Assembly: GCF_022489035.1 (NCBI RefSeq)
Contig: NZ_JAKVTV010000003.1
Coordinates: 496,001-560,000, forward strand
Length of the DNA: 64,000 nucleotides
Origin: Christiangramia lutea
Lineage (GTDB): Bacteria > Bacteroidota > Bacteroidia > Flavobacteriales > Flavobacteriaceae
Direction of reading: 5' to 3'
Below, in pieces: positions 26,096 through 35,347 of the stretch; the stretch's first letter is position 1; each line of letters opens with the position of its first letter. The notes beneath the pieces are model-generated. The model ran no database searches. It was not told where the DNA came from and saw only the letters and a list, made by a program, of their open reading frames with translations. The translations under genes were made by a program, and so were the position numbers.

Positions 26096-27766
26096 TTAGT
26101 CTTTGTTATTTAAGTTTTCGTCTCTGAAAATTATCACGTAGCTCAGTACGATCGCTCCAGCCGCGGCAAGGAGAAAAAATATCATGGCCAGGCCGGGATA
26201 GCCGAAAATAGTAAAATCTGATGGTACCTGCATGAGCATGGAGGCACCAACGATCATAGCGGCAATTATAAGTCCCAGGGTAATGCGGTTAGCCACTTTC
26301 TGAAACCCATCGGTGACTCGTTTCTCGTCAATCGCATCTATCTTCAGTTTAAATTCGTTGTTAGCCAGGTTTTCTGAAATGCGATTCATTCTTTCCGGCA
26401 TCTTTTCCAGAAAATGCTTTGATTCAATTAGGGTTCCGAAGAAATTCTCGGGTTTCAGTTCACTAAGCATTTTTTTACGCATTATCTCGTGAACATTCCG
26501 TTGAATGGCCGCCCTGAGATCGAATTCGGGATCTAGCATGGCTACGATCTGGTCCAGATTTAAAAGTATCTTTCCAAGAATGTTTATCTCTACAGGTAAT
26601 TTTATGTTGGTGTTAATGGCCAACCTGTTCAACTGAATAAGAATACGGCCTGTTTGCATATCCCTGGCCAGGCTGTTCTCACTTTCCATGATCACATCGC
26701 TTACTGTTTTCGAAAATTCCTTTCGTTGGGAATTCTCATTCAGTTCGCTCATTTTCAAGAGTACATGGGCAGTCTTTTCTCCATTACTACGGCTAATTGC
26801 CAGTAATAATTCAATGAGGTTCTCCTGAAGTTGCGGGGTAAACCTGGCAACCATTCCCAAATCAAAAAGCGCAATCTGATTATTTTCGGTAAACTTGATA
26901 TTCCCCGGGTGAGGGTCGGCATGAGCAAACCCGTCGTTGATAATTTGCTGAAGATAGGCTTCCACAAGCTCTTCCACCAGTTCAGAAAAATCATTTTCAA
27001 TCTGGCGTAAGGGAGAAAGGGAGGTGATTTTCTTTCCACCAACAAATTCCATGGTGAGTACTTTGGTAGCGCTGTAATCATCTACTGGTGAAGGAATAAT
27101 TAAATGCTCAAAAAGTTTAAGATTCGTTTTTAGTGTCTTTAGGTTCTGGGCTTCTTTTTTATAATCGAGCTCATTGATTAGAATCCTTCTTAATTCTGCG
27201 AAAACCTCGTCTATAGCATACGTTTGGGCAAATTCCAGGTGTTTTACAGCCATGGCCGTTAATTCATCCAGGGTTTCCAGATCGCTCATGAATTTTTTTA
27301 CGATCCCTGGCCTCTGAACTTTTACCGCGACCGGTTTGCCAGAATGTAATTCTGCCCGGTGAACCTGACCAATAGATGCGCTGGCGAGGGGAGTCTCATC
27401 AAAACTTTTAAAAGCCTTTGAAATCCTTATGCCCAGTTGCTCCTCAATTACATCTTTAATTTCTTCAATTGGAACGGGAGAGACATTATCCTGAAGGTTG
27501 GATAATGCTTTCAAATATTCATCTGGAAGAAGGTCTGGCCGGGTTGAAAGTAACTGACCTAGTTTTATATAAGTAGGCCCCATAGCCTTCAAATCTTCTA
27601 CTAGCTCTTCAGGAGTTTGCTGAAACTGGTGCTCATTATCATCCTCATCCAGGGCATCATCCTTTACAGCAGAACTGGTTTTGCGAAACAGATCACTGTT
27701 CCAGTATTTCAGCATAAAACGAATGAACTTATAATATCTTTTGATTTTATCTGGCGTAGTGCTCAT
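26096..27766 (-). CDS. ABC1/UbiB/AarF-family atypical kinase
   Basis: 556 residues. The family signature KLGQLLSTRPDLLP (KxGQ) is near residue 65, then ASASIGQVHRAEL (Ala-rich loop replacing the canonical P-loop), AVKVQRPGI, the catalytic region GFAHADPHPGNIKF and FDLGMVARF. Two C-terminal membrane segments (about 495-515 and 520-545) anchor it in the inner membrane. UbiB-type proteins are ATPases that support ubiquinone or menaquinone biosynthesis and lipid handling. In a flavobacterium the relevant quinone would be menaquinone. No quinone genes are adjacent. Confidence 0.9.
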   Translation of the reverse strand: MSTTPDKIKRYYKFIRFMLKYWNSDLFRKTSSAVKDDALDEDDNEHQFQQTPEELVEDLKAMGPTYIKLGQLLSTRPDLLPDEYLKALSNLQDNVSPVPIEEIKDVIEEQLGIRISKAFKSFDETPLASASIGQVHRAELHSGKPVAVKVQRPGIVKKFMSDLETLDELTAMAVKHLEFAQTYAIDEVFAELRRILINELDYKKEAQNLKTLKTNLKLFEHLIIPSPVDDYSATKVLTMEFVGGKKITSLSPLRQIENDFSELVEELVEAYLQQIINDGFAHADPHPGNIKFTENNQIALFDLGMVARFTPQLQENLIELLLAISRSNGEKTAHVLLKMSELNENSQRKEFSKTVSDVIMESENSLARDMQTGRILIQLNRLAINTNIKLPVEINILGKILLNLDQIVAMLDPEFDLRAAIQRNVHEIMRKKMLSELKPENFFGTLIESKHFLEKMPERMNRISENLANNEFKLKIDAIDEKRVTDGFQKVANRITLGLIIAAMIVGASMLMQVPSDFTIFGYPGLAMIFFLLAAAGAIVLSYVIIFRDENLNNKD

Positions 27767-27813
27767 TAATCACAGAAATGGTTAGGGCTTCCAATTTAAA
27801 AAATTATGGGATA

Positions 27814-29817
27814 TTAAAATGAAAGCAGGTTGTTTAAATGGTTTATATTATTGGGATGCCCGAACAGGTACAAAAGATCGCCCTGCTGAATAACCGTATC
27901 CGGAGAAATTTCAGTGAGGTATTTACGCTCCCGGTGAATTGCCAGAACGGTTACCCGGTAATTTTTACCTATTCCCGATTCCTGTATGGTCTTACCTACG
28001 ATCTGGCTGTTATCCCGCTGAACCTTGAGAGTCACGATCTCGCGATTGGGAATGTTCAAATGTTGAAGGGCAGGGGAGTGCGGACTCTTTTTCATAGAAG
28101 TTAGCATCTCATAATCTGAGGAACGTATCTGGTTAATGAATTCCTGAATCTCATCAAAAGGAACCAGGTATTTCTTTAAGACCCTGGTAAAGATCTCGAT
28201 GGAGGTTTCGAATTCTTCCGGAACAACTTCGTCTGCTCCCAGTCTTATCGCATCTTCAATTTCCTTCACATATTTAGTACGAACGATAATGGTTGCTGTT
28301 TGGGTAAACTGACGTATACTGGTAAGCATCTTCCGGGTGGCTTCAGCGTCTGAGATCGCGATCACGATCACCCTTGCCTCCTGCACATGGGCATGCTTCA
28401 ATATAGTACTCTGGGTAGCGTCACCGAAAATCACCGGTTCTTTGTCTCTTTTGGCCTTCTCGAAACTTTCGGGGTTGGTATCAATAATCACATACGGGAT
28501 TTCAGCTTTTCTGGCAGCTTTGGCTATATTAGAACCATTAACACCATATCCTATAAGTACAAGGTGATCATGTAGATTTTCCTCAGAAAACTCTTCTTCT
28601 GCCTGAGAACTTTTCTTAATGTTTTCCAGTCTTTTTCTCACGGCAGTTGGTATTGGTGCCTTGAGCAAGGAATAGGTGATCCTGGGTGCAGAGGAGATTA
28701 AAAATGGGGTGATTCCCATGGTAATAATCGAGATTGCGAGGAAATATTGATAAATATTGTCTGGTATTATTCCACTTTCTTTTCCAACCCCTGAGAGTAA
28801 CAGGGAGAATTCACCAACCTGGAAAAGGCTGAATAAAGCCAGGAAAACTGTTCTTGCGGGAAACCTGAGAATTAAGACTGTTAAGGCAACCACCAACATT
28901 TTTAATAATATCACCCCGATAACCAGCAGGAAAATATTAAGAAGATTGGCAAAGAAAAAATCCAGGTTTAAAAGTGTTCCTACAGATATAAAGAAAAAAC
29001 TGATGAATATTTCCCTGAAGGGAAGAACATTCGCTGTAGCCTGATGACTGTAATCTGATTCGGAAATGATAAGGCCGGCGAAGAATGCCCCTAACGCCAG
29101 GGATAGTCCAACAGTTGAGGTTAACCAGGCCACGCCAAAACAAAATACTACAATGGTAAGTATGAATAGTTCCTGGTTTTTTGTTTTCACTACCCATCCA
29201 AAGATTTTTGGTGCAACATATCGCGCAAGAATATAAACCAAAACCAGTACCAGTAAAATCTTTATGGCCATTATAGCAATTGTAGAAAGTATATTTGGAG
29301 TTTTACCGGCCAGCAAAGGTGTGAATAGCATCATGGGAACAACCACGATATCCTGAAAGATCAGGATCCCGAGCCCAATTTTACCGTGAGGGGTAGAGAT
29401 CTCTCCTCGTTCCTGCAATAATTTCAATACAATGGCCGTACTACTAAGGCTGAAAAGAAAACCTAAAAATATCGAGGTATTTAAAGGTAAACCAATAAAG
29501 TATGAGATTGCCGTGGTAATGAGTATCGTACCTCCAACCTGCAGTCCACCTCCTAAAAATATGATCCTTTTTATAGAAGCCAGCCCTTTCAGGGAAAGTT
29601 CAATTCCAATTACAAACAGGAGGAAAATGATCCCAATTTCAGAGAGTAATTCTACTTCATGCTGGGAACTTATCAGGTTAAAAGCATGTGGGCCAGCGAT
29701 GATTCCGGCGATTAGAAAACCAAGAATTGCCGGTATTTTTAGCCGATTGAATGCCAGGATTATGATTATAGATAATCCAAGAATAATGACTATATCCTGC
29801 AGGATAGGAATTTCCAT
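27814..29817 (-). CDS. Monovalent cation:proton antiporter, KefB/CPA2 family with RCK domain
   Basis: 667 residues from the ATG at 29817 (an upstream in-frame start at 29853 adds 12 polar residues and is less likely). Twelve or so membrane segments (about 1-380) contain LGLGILIFQDIVVVP and LALGAFFAGLIISE typical of CPA2 antiporters. The soluble part has an RCK/TrkA-N NAD-binding domain (LVLIGYGVNGSNIAKAARKA, then IFGDATQ) from about 420 and a TrkA-C domain at the end (VQRDNSQIVGKTIQESGIG). The likely role is K+ or Na+ efflux coupled to proton entry, gated by a nucleotide. No KefF/KefG partner is nearby. Confidence 0.9.
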   Translation of the reverse strand: MEIPILQDIVIILGLSIIIILAFNRLKIPAILGFLIAGIIAGPHAFNLISSQHEVELLSEIGIIFLLFVIGIELSLKGLASIKRIIFLGGGLQVGGTILITTAISYFIGLPLNTSIFLGFLFSLSSTAIVLKLLQERGEISTPHGKIGLGILIFQDIVVVPMMLFTPLLAGKTPNILSTIAIMAIKILLVLVLVYILARYVAPKIFGWVVKTKNQELFILTIVVFCFGVAWLTSTVGLSLALGAFFAGLIISESDYSHQATANVLPFREIFISFFFISVGTLLNLDFFFANLLNIFLLVIGVILLKMLVVALTVLILRFPARTVFLALFSLFQVGEFSLLLSGVGKESGIIPDNIYQYFLAISIITMGITPFLISSAPRITYSLLKAPIPTAVRKRLENIKKSSQAEEEFSEENLHDHLVLIGYGVNGSNIAKAARKAEIPYVIIDTNPESFEKAKRDKEPVIFGDATQSTILKHAHVQEARVIVIAISDAEATRKMLTSIRQFTQTATIIVRTKYVKEIEDAIRLGADEVVPEEFETSIEIFTRVLKKYLVPFDEIQEFINQIRSSDYEMLTSMKKSPHSPALQHLNIPNREIVTLKVQRDNSQIVGKTIQESGIGKNYRVTVLAIHRERKYLTEISPDTVIQQGDLLYLFGHPNNINHLNNLLSF

Positions 29818-29882
29818 ATTTTGGTTGGTTTTTACTGATTTTAAAGATAACAAGTTAAGTGAGCTTATTTATTAAAGAAGAC

Positions 29883-29912
29883 AAAAAAAGCGGCAGGTTT
29901 TCCTGCCGCTTT
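29883..29912 (-). terminator. Terminator of the M61 peptidase gene
   Basis: AAAGCGGCAGG (29887-29897) pairs with CCTGCCGCTTT (29902-29912) around a 4-base loop. On the minus strand it is followed by a T-run. It lies 25 bases after the M61 stop. Confidence 0.9.
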
Positions 29913-29936
29913 AAAAATTTAATAATCAATTCTTGT

Positions 29937-31811
29937 TTAGCCCTTTAACCAGGCATTGCGAAGTTCGATCTTATCGCTATCAGCATTTTGCATCTCGGCG
30001 TAAGTCGTTTCCATAGCTTTTGGAGTTGTTATCTTACCTTCAAGAGTCAATTCTTCACCATCTCTTGTTACAGTCATAGAAATATCATCACCTTCCTTCC
30101 AGTTCTGGCTCGCCATTATAAGATCATAAACATTCTGAATATTATATTCGGTTCCATTAACAGATTTTAGAGTGTCTCCTCCCTTAATGCCGAAATCTTT
30201 CAGAAAAGTATTCAGTTCAACATCCGGGCGGAAGATGATCTCCATGGTTTGTTGATTAGCAGTAATATACGGATTTTGACCCTTAATGAAGAATCCAACT
30301 TCATTCATAATTTCCTTTTCTTCCAGTCCTACCTTAGCAAAAAATTCATTGTAAGGAATTGGAGTAGGGCCGCTCACATAGGTATCGAAGAATTCCTGTA
30401 TTTCGGGATACGTTAGATCCACGATAACAGGGATAAGTTCTTCATCATTAAAAGGCTTGTCCTTTCCATACTTATTGTTTAACTTTTTCATTAGGTCAAG
30501 AATACCCATTTTTCCACCGCTTAGCTCTCTAAGACGAATATCGAGAGCCATTCCGATTAGAGCGCCTTTCTGATATACATTGTAATAACTGTCTTTGTAT
30601 TCGTCCTCGAGAATGTTTTTGCTCATTACGGTAAAAGGCACTGTATCATCAAATCTTTTTGAAGTGTTTATCTTTTCAACCATGCGGTTGTAGAATTCCT
30701 GGTTGCTAATAAGTCCCTGGTTTACCTGAAAAAGGTTCGCAAAATACTCTGTCACACCTTCATACATCCATAGATGCTGAGACATTTTTGGATCATTATA
30801 ATCGAAGTAGTGAACTTCATTGGAGTGAATTCCCAGCGGTGTAATAATATGGAAGAATTCGTGAGATACGATATCGGTCATGCTTTTGTCCAGTGCACTG
30901 GCTTCCATAGACTCTGGCATTACAACAACAGTAGAAGTGTGGTGTTCAAGCGCGCCAAAATTCCCGGCATTGCCTTCTCCAGGAGAATCTGAAAGGTATA
31001 CTAGGATCGCATATTTATTCGTACTGTTTATATCTCCCATGAACTTTTTCTGTGCGTTTATCATCTTTTCCATTTCTGGTTTAAGACTGGCGGCAGAATG
31101 TTTCTTATTCGGAGAATAAACACTTACCAAAACCTGCATATCCTGAACCATAAAGCTGGTTGTATCTGGAGCAGAATACATGATAGGGTTATCTATAACT
31201 TCAAAATACCTTTCCAGGTTATAAATGTCTATTTTAGTATTATCATCTTCACCGGGCATGGTTTTGTCCAGGGTTAGAGAAGTGCCAGCAATTAAATCTG
31301 AAGGTCTAAGGATCTCCAGGCGGAAATCTTCTTCCTTCATCTGGTCAAAATATCCCACAAATCCGTGAAGGTTTAGAAGGAAGTTTTCACCCTTTAAAAT
31401 GTTGGTCCCGGCCATGGAATAAACCCCACCTTCATTTTCCCAATCGAAGGAATCATTTACCTGGTACATTACTTTATCAAGATCTTTAGCTTTGACGATA
31501 GAATAACTATTGTCATCGATCTTAGTGAATTCCATTTCATTTCCCTTATAATCCAAGGCTTTAAATCCTTCTGCGAATTTCCCGTAGTTATCTTCAGAAT
31601 AGGTTCCAGGAACTGTTTTAGGAATATTGAAAGTCGTGGTTTCAGAAGTGAATTTATCCGGATCTACGGTGACCCAAACCTTATCGTTTTCTACATCTAT
31701 CAGGTTAATTTTCGCCAGGATTGGCTGTTCCGGTTCAGCCTGGGGTACATTTTGAGTTTTACAGGCAAAAAGCATCGCCGATGCCGCAACTCCTAATATT
31801 ACTTTTTTCAT
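29937..31811 (-). CDS. M61-family (glycyl aminopeptidase-like) metallopeptidase lipoprotein
   Basis: 624 residues from the ATG at 31811, which opens the lipoprotein signal MKKVILGVAASAMLFACK; the longer frame to 31841 would spoil it. The zinc site is HEFFH (H317, E318, H321) with E351 in YEGVTEYFAN downstream. An N-terminal beta domain (about 30-200) precedes the catalytic domain. A PDZ-like domain follows near the C-terminus (about 520-590, IKGGDTLKSVNGTEYNIQNV). M61 enzymes trim Gly/Ala-containing peptides; lipidation puts this one in the periplasm or at the cell surface. Flanked on both sides by terminators, so it is a single-gene unit. Confidence 0.9.
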   Translation of the reverse strand: MKKVILGVAASAMLFACKTQNVPQAEPEQPILAKINLIDVENDKVWVTVDPDKFTSETTTFNIPKTVPGTYSEDNYGKFAEGFKALDYKGNEMEFTKIDDNSYSIVKAKDLDKVMYQVNDSFDWENEGGVYSMAGTNILKGENFLLNLHGFVGYFDQMKEEDFRLEILRPSDLIAGTSLTLDKTMPGEDDNTKIDIYNLERYFEVIDNPIMYSAPDTTSFMVQDMQVLVSVYSPNKKHSAASLKPEMEKMINAQKKFMGDINSTNKYAILVYLSDSPGEGNAGNFGALEHHTSTVVVMPESMEASALDKSMTDIVSHEFFHIITPLGIHSNEVHYFDYNDPKMSQHLWMYEGVTEYFANLFQVNQGLISNQEFYNRMVEKINTSKRFDDTVPFTVMSKNILEDEYKDSYYNVYQKGALIGMALDIRLRELSGGKMGILDLMKKLNNKYGKDKPFNDEELIPVIVDLTYPEIQEFFDTYVSGPTPIPYNEFFAKVGLEEKEIMNEVGFFIKGQNPYITANQQTMEIIFRPDVELNTFLKDFGIKGGDTLKSVNGTEYNIQNVYDLIMASQNWKEGDDISMTVTRDGEELTLEGKITTPKAMETTYAEMQNADSDKIELRNAWLKG

Positions 31812-31863
31812 ATACGATTCTTTACAGATATTAGACTTCAATAATATGAAAATGTTACAAAAG

Positions 31864-31887
31864 AAAAGGCGCCCTTAGGCGCCTTTT
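31864..31887 (-). terminator. Terminator of the proline operon (probably bidirectional stem)
   Basis: AAAAGGCGCC (31864-31873) pairs with GGCGCCTTTT (31878-31887) around a CTTA loop. It is 21 bases downstream of the proA stop and upstream of the M61 gene. Confidence 0.88.
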
Positions 31888-31908
31888 TTAATTATATAGC
31901 TCAAGCCA

Positions 31909-33108
31909 TTACACTCTTACATGGCCTTCACCAAGGACATAATACTTGTTAGTTACAAGTTGTTTCAATCCTAACGGACCTCTGTGGTGTAGCTTATCTG
32001 TAGAAATTGCCAGTTCGGCTCCAACTCCCATTTGTCCACCGTCTGTAAACCTGGTAGAAGCATTGTGATACACAGCTGCACTGTCTACCTGCTCCATAAA
32101 TGTGAGTGCCTCATCTTTATCTTTCGTAATAATTGAGGCAGAGTGTCCACCGGAATACTGGTTAATCTTATCGATTGCTGCATCCAGACCATCAATAGCT
32201 CCAATCACGATCTTCATCGCCAGAAACTCTTCATACCAGGTATCTTCATTCGGAACTTTTTCTTCATCTGTCAGAACTTTCGATACTTCTTCGTCTACAA
32301 GAATATTTACCTTATTATCTCTGAACAATTCCTGAAGCTCCTTCAATTTAGATTCATAGCCTTCTATATTCTTATCAACAAGAACTTTATCTAGCGCGTT
32401 ACAACCGGAGATCTTATCGATCTTAGCATTAAGCATCACTTTCTTAGCTACCTCAAAATCGGCATTTTTAGATACATATAGGAAGTTATTTCCTCTACCG
32501 CTTACCAGAACTGCTCCGGTAGCGTGTTCTTTTACAAAACCAATCAATCTTTCACCACCACGTGGTACGATAAGATCTAATTGATGAGGAGGATTTTTCA
32601 GAAATTCCTGAGTCTCTGTTCTATCCATATGCAATAGTTCGATCCAATCTTTCTCCAATCCGTTTTCCTGAAGAGCTTCATGCCAGCACTCTTCAAGGAT
32701 CTTATTACTATTTATGGCTTCTTTACCTCCTTTTAAGTAAATCTTGTTGTTAGCCTTGAATGCAAGAACTGCCGCCTCAATAGTAACGTCTGGTCTTGAT
32801 TCATAAATTATTAGAATATTTCCGAAAGGAGCCGTTTTGTTGGTAATGTCTAATCCAGTATCCAGCTTACGATGTTCGATCACCTGCCCAACTGGATCGT
32901 CCTGTTCCATAACCTCTCTTACGGAACGAATCATATCATCAACTTTATTATCATCAACTACCAGCCTGTCATAAAGTGCCTGGTCGTCTCTGGAAAAAGC
33001 ATCCTGATCCTGTTTGTTAGCTTTAATAATTTCTTTGCGTCTTTTATCCAGGATATTAATCATGGATTTAAGTACGTTATTTTTGGTTTCAGATTTTATC
33101 AACTTCAT
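31909..33108 (-). CDS. proA: Gamma-glutamyl phosphate reductase
   Basis: 399 residues, aldehyde-dehydrogenase superfamily. Seen: ITNKTAPFGNILIIYESRPD, AVLAFKANNKIYLKGGKEA and DLIVPRGGERLIGFV. The nucleophile Cys is in KISGCNALDKVLV. It reduces gamma-glutamyl phosphate to glutamate semialdehyde with NADPH, the second step of proline synthesis. It is the last gene of the minus-strand proC-proB-proA operon, 36 bases after proB. Confidence 0.95.
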   Translation of the reverse strand: MKLIKSETKNNVLKSMINILDKRRKEIIKANKQDQDAFSRDDQALYDRLVVDDNKVDDMIRSVREVMEQDDPVGQVIEHRKLDTGLDITNKTAPFGNILIIYESRPDVTIEAAVLAFKANNKIYLKGGKEAINSNKILEECWHEALQENGLEKDWIELLHMDRTETQEFLKNPPHQLDLIVPRGGERLIGFVKEHATGAVLVSGRGNNFLYVSKNADFEVAKKVMLNAKIDKISGCNALDKVLVDKNIEGYESKLKELQELFRDNKVNILVDEEVSKVLTDEEKVPNEDTWYEEFLAMKIVIGAIDGLDAAIDKINQYSGGHSASIITKDKDEALTFMEQVDSAAVYHNASTRFTDGGQMGVGAELAISTDKLHHRGPLGLKQLVTNKYYVLGEGHVRV

Positions 33109-33144
33109 TTTATTCTTTTCTTTAGTTTGTTAATCTAGTTTTTT

Positions 33145-33918
33145 CTACGAGGTAAACTTAGTACCAACAGGTTTTCCTGCCATAATATCAAGGATCACAT
33201 CCTCTCGCTTACCGTTTGCGATGTAAGTGGTAATGTTTTTGGATGCAGTACCTTTAGCGATCTTAATTTTAGACTCCATTCCTCCACGGCCTTCACCTTC
33301 ACCTTTATCTGATGCCTGAACGTATTTTTCAACATTCTCATCTACCTGAACTTTATTCAGTTTTTCTGAATCATCAGCTTCCGGGTGACCGGTATATAAT
33401 CCGTCGGTATCACTTAGAATGATCAGTTTTTCTGCACCGATCAATTCAGCAACAAGACTGGCTAGCTCATCATTATCAGAGAACATAGACATGGTCACAG
33501 AAACCGCATCATCTTCATTCGCAATTGGAATAATTCCTTCGGAAAGTAAAGATTCATAACAATTGATCATATTCTCTCTGTGTATGCCAGGGCTGAAGTC
33601 TCGCTTAGTGGCCAGCACCTGGGCACATCTCATTCCGTAATCATGAAAAATACTATAATAATGTCTCATCATTCTTGGTTGTCCTACCGATGAATAAACC
33701 TGTCTACGTTTACTATCGTCTTCAATATTAATTTCACCAAGAATTTCTTTTCCTGCGATAGCAGAACCTGAAGAAACAAGAACCACCATAATATCTTCTT
33801 CATAAAGATGGTGAATCTGCCTTACCAGGCTTTTTAATACTGGTCCTAAAATTCTATTGTCCTTATTGGTCATCACGTTAGTTCCAACCTTTACAACAAT
33901 TCTTCTTTTATTATCCAT
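33145..33918 (-). CDS. proB: Glutamate 5-kinase, short form without PUA domain
   Basis: 257 residues: the amino-acid kinase domain only (VVKVGTNVMTNKDNRILGP; VSSGSAIAGKEIL; GGMESKIKIAKGTA). E. coli ProB is about 367 residues because of a C-terminal PUA domain, absent here as in other Bacteroidota. It phosphorylates glutamate to start proline synthesis; feedback control by proline may differ in the short form. Located between proC and proA. Confidence 0.94.
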   Translation of the reverse strand: MDNKRRIVVKVGTNVMTNKDNRILGPVLKSLVRQIHHLYEEDIMVVLVSSGSAIAGKEILGEINIEDDSKRRQVYSSVGQPRMMRHYYSIFHDYGMRCAQVLATKRDFSPGIHRENMINCYESLLSEGIIPIANEDDAVSVTMSMFSDNDELASLVAELIGAEKLIILSDTDGLYTGHPEADDSEKLNKVQVDENVEKYVQASDKGEGEGRGGMESKIKIAKGTASKNITTYIANGKREDVILDIMAGKPVGTKFTS

Positions 33919-33947
33919 TTTTAGAGGCTTTCGTTATCTGAATTTAG

Positions 33948-34754
33948 TTATTTTTCTTCTCCAAGTTCTACTGCACGATCGAAGGCGGCATAGGCTGCAT
34001 CCTTAATTAGATCCTTAACATTATTATCGTCCATAGAATCTAATGCAGCTCTGGTTGTTCCACCTTTGGAAGCTACACGATCCATCCAGGTACCTGGAGA
34101 AAGGTCATTTCGATTAAATAGTTCTACCGCGCCCTCAAAGGTCTGACTTACCAATACCTTGGAATCGTTCTTTGAGAAGCCCATTTTCCTGGCAGCTTCC
34201 AGCATAGAGTTCATAAAGTAGAATACATATGCAGGACCACTACCTGAGATTCCGGTGGAAGCGTCGATATAATTCTCATTTTCTACATGTATGGATTCAC
34301 CGGTAGTGTCTAATAGATTACGTACCATTAGTAATTCTACTCGAGAAACTTCTTTTGATTCCGTATAGGAAGTTACACCTTTTCCAACCTGCGCGGGAAG
34401 GTTAGGCATTGCTCTCACAACTTTTTTCACATTAAGACCATCCTGAATTTTACCGATTGTTACACCGGCCATAAGGGATACAAATATTTGCTCCTTATTC
34501 ACCATTGGTTTCATTTCTTCAAAAAGATCTTCACAGTGGTAGGGTTTTACCGCAACAAATACCATATCTGCCTGGGGCAGGCAATCTTCAAGAGATTCAT
34601 ATACGTCGAAATGGTCAAGATCTCTTAACCTGGCAATCACATCTGCCGACTTATCGAAAACCATAAGGTTTCTTCTGTTTAGCATTGCAGATTGCGCCAT
34701 TCCTTCGGCGTAAGTTAATCCCATATTTCCTGCTCCAATAACTAATGTCTTCAT
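33948..34754 (-). CDS. proC: Pyrroline-5-carboxylate reductase
   Basis: 268 residues. N-terminal NAD(P)-binding loop VIGAGNMGLTYAEGMA; VFVAVKPYHCEDL; the C-terminal motif SGSGPAYVFYFMNSMLEAA and SKGGTTRAALDSM. It catalyses the last step of proline synthesis. It is the first gene of the operon, which makes all three proline enzymes from one transcript in reverse pathway order. The region upstream contains repeated GCCAATA words (see 34778-34870). Confidence 0.95.
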   Translation of the reverse strand: MKTLVIGAGNMGLTYAEGMAQSAMLNRRNLMVFDKSADVIARLRDLDHFDVYESLEDCLPQADMVFVAVKPYHCEDLFEEMKPMVNKEQIFVSLMAGVTIGKIQDGLNVKKVVRAMPNLPAQVGKGVTSYTESKEVSRVELLMVRNLLDTTGESIHVENENYIDASTGISGSGPAYVFYFMNSMLEAARKMGFSKNDSKVLVSQTFEGAVELFNRNDLSPGTWMDRVASKGGTTRAALDSMDDNNVKDLIKDAAYAAFDRAVELGEEK

Positions 34755-35347
34755 TTTTGTTTTTTTGGTTCAAATTGTATTGGCCCTCTGCCAAAATATT
34801 GCATCCAATATTGGACAAATACCATGCGACAATGCCAATACTATTGTTTAGCATTCATTTTGAGCCAATAATTTACTTTGAATTTGCGGAAGCTTGCATT
34901 AATAAAACCATAAAATCCTCTAAAATATCTTAAACTGTTGCCTATTATTTTGGTGATATGTTCAAGAGAGGAGATTAAAATTTAAAAGTATCTTTGTTAA
35001 TTTGAGGTAATTATGAAGATATGATATTTGCCAAAATTTGGTAATTATTGCTGAATTAATTACTTTCTTAAAATAATGTTATTTGTATTTAAGAATTCTT
35101 AATAATTCGGAATATTTGCAGAAATGGCAATTTTCTGTAATTATGTCAGGTTTTAAAAAAAGTTGCTTTTAAAACTCGTGGCAAATGAATCAGACTAAAA
35201 ATGAATTCGAGGTGATTAACCTAGGAATACTGTTATTTACCGCAATAATTGTTTGAATAATAGTATTTTTTCTTCATTGAAAATGGTATTATTACGGGTT
35301 CTAGAATTTCTGTTTTATTACAGAGTAAAAACCTACTACTCAGATTG
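34755..35347. other. Divergent intergenic region between proC and the CheB/CheR kinase gene
   Basis: 593 bases with no supported gene. The half near proC carries a cluster of TTGGC/GCCAA words and palindromes (see the repeat entry). The half near the kinase gene is AT-rich and I could not identify a TAnnTTTG box there with confidence. Confidence 0.5.
34778..34870. promoter_or_regulatory. Cluster of GCCAATA/TATTGGC words and palindromes upstream of proC
   Basis: Contains TATTGGC at 34778-34784, the inverted repeat TTGGC-CCTCT-GCCAA at 34780-34794, the perfect 12-bp palindrome TCCAATATTGGA at 34804-34815, and GCCAATA at 34834-34840 and 34864-34870 (30 bases apart). All lie within 120 bases of the proC start. 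It could be an operator array for a dimeric regulator of the proline operon or of the divergent kinase gene. No regulator is known to me for it. Confidence 0.35.

Noticed and set aside
29432-29875. 147-residue plus-strand frame inside the antiporter gene
   Set aside because: Antisense shadow of a well-supported membrane protein; composition is the complement of hydrophobic codons.
34651-34854. 67-residue minus-strand frame over the proC start
   Set aside because: Overlaps the real proC gene in another frame and has no family features.
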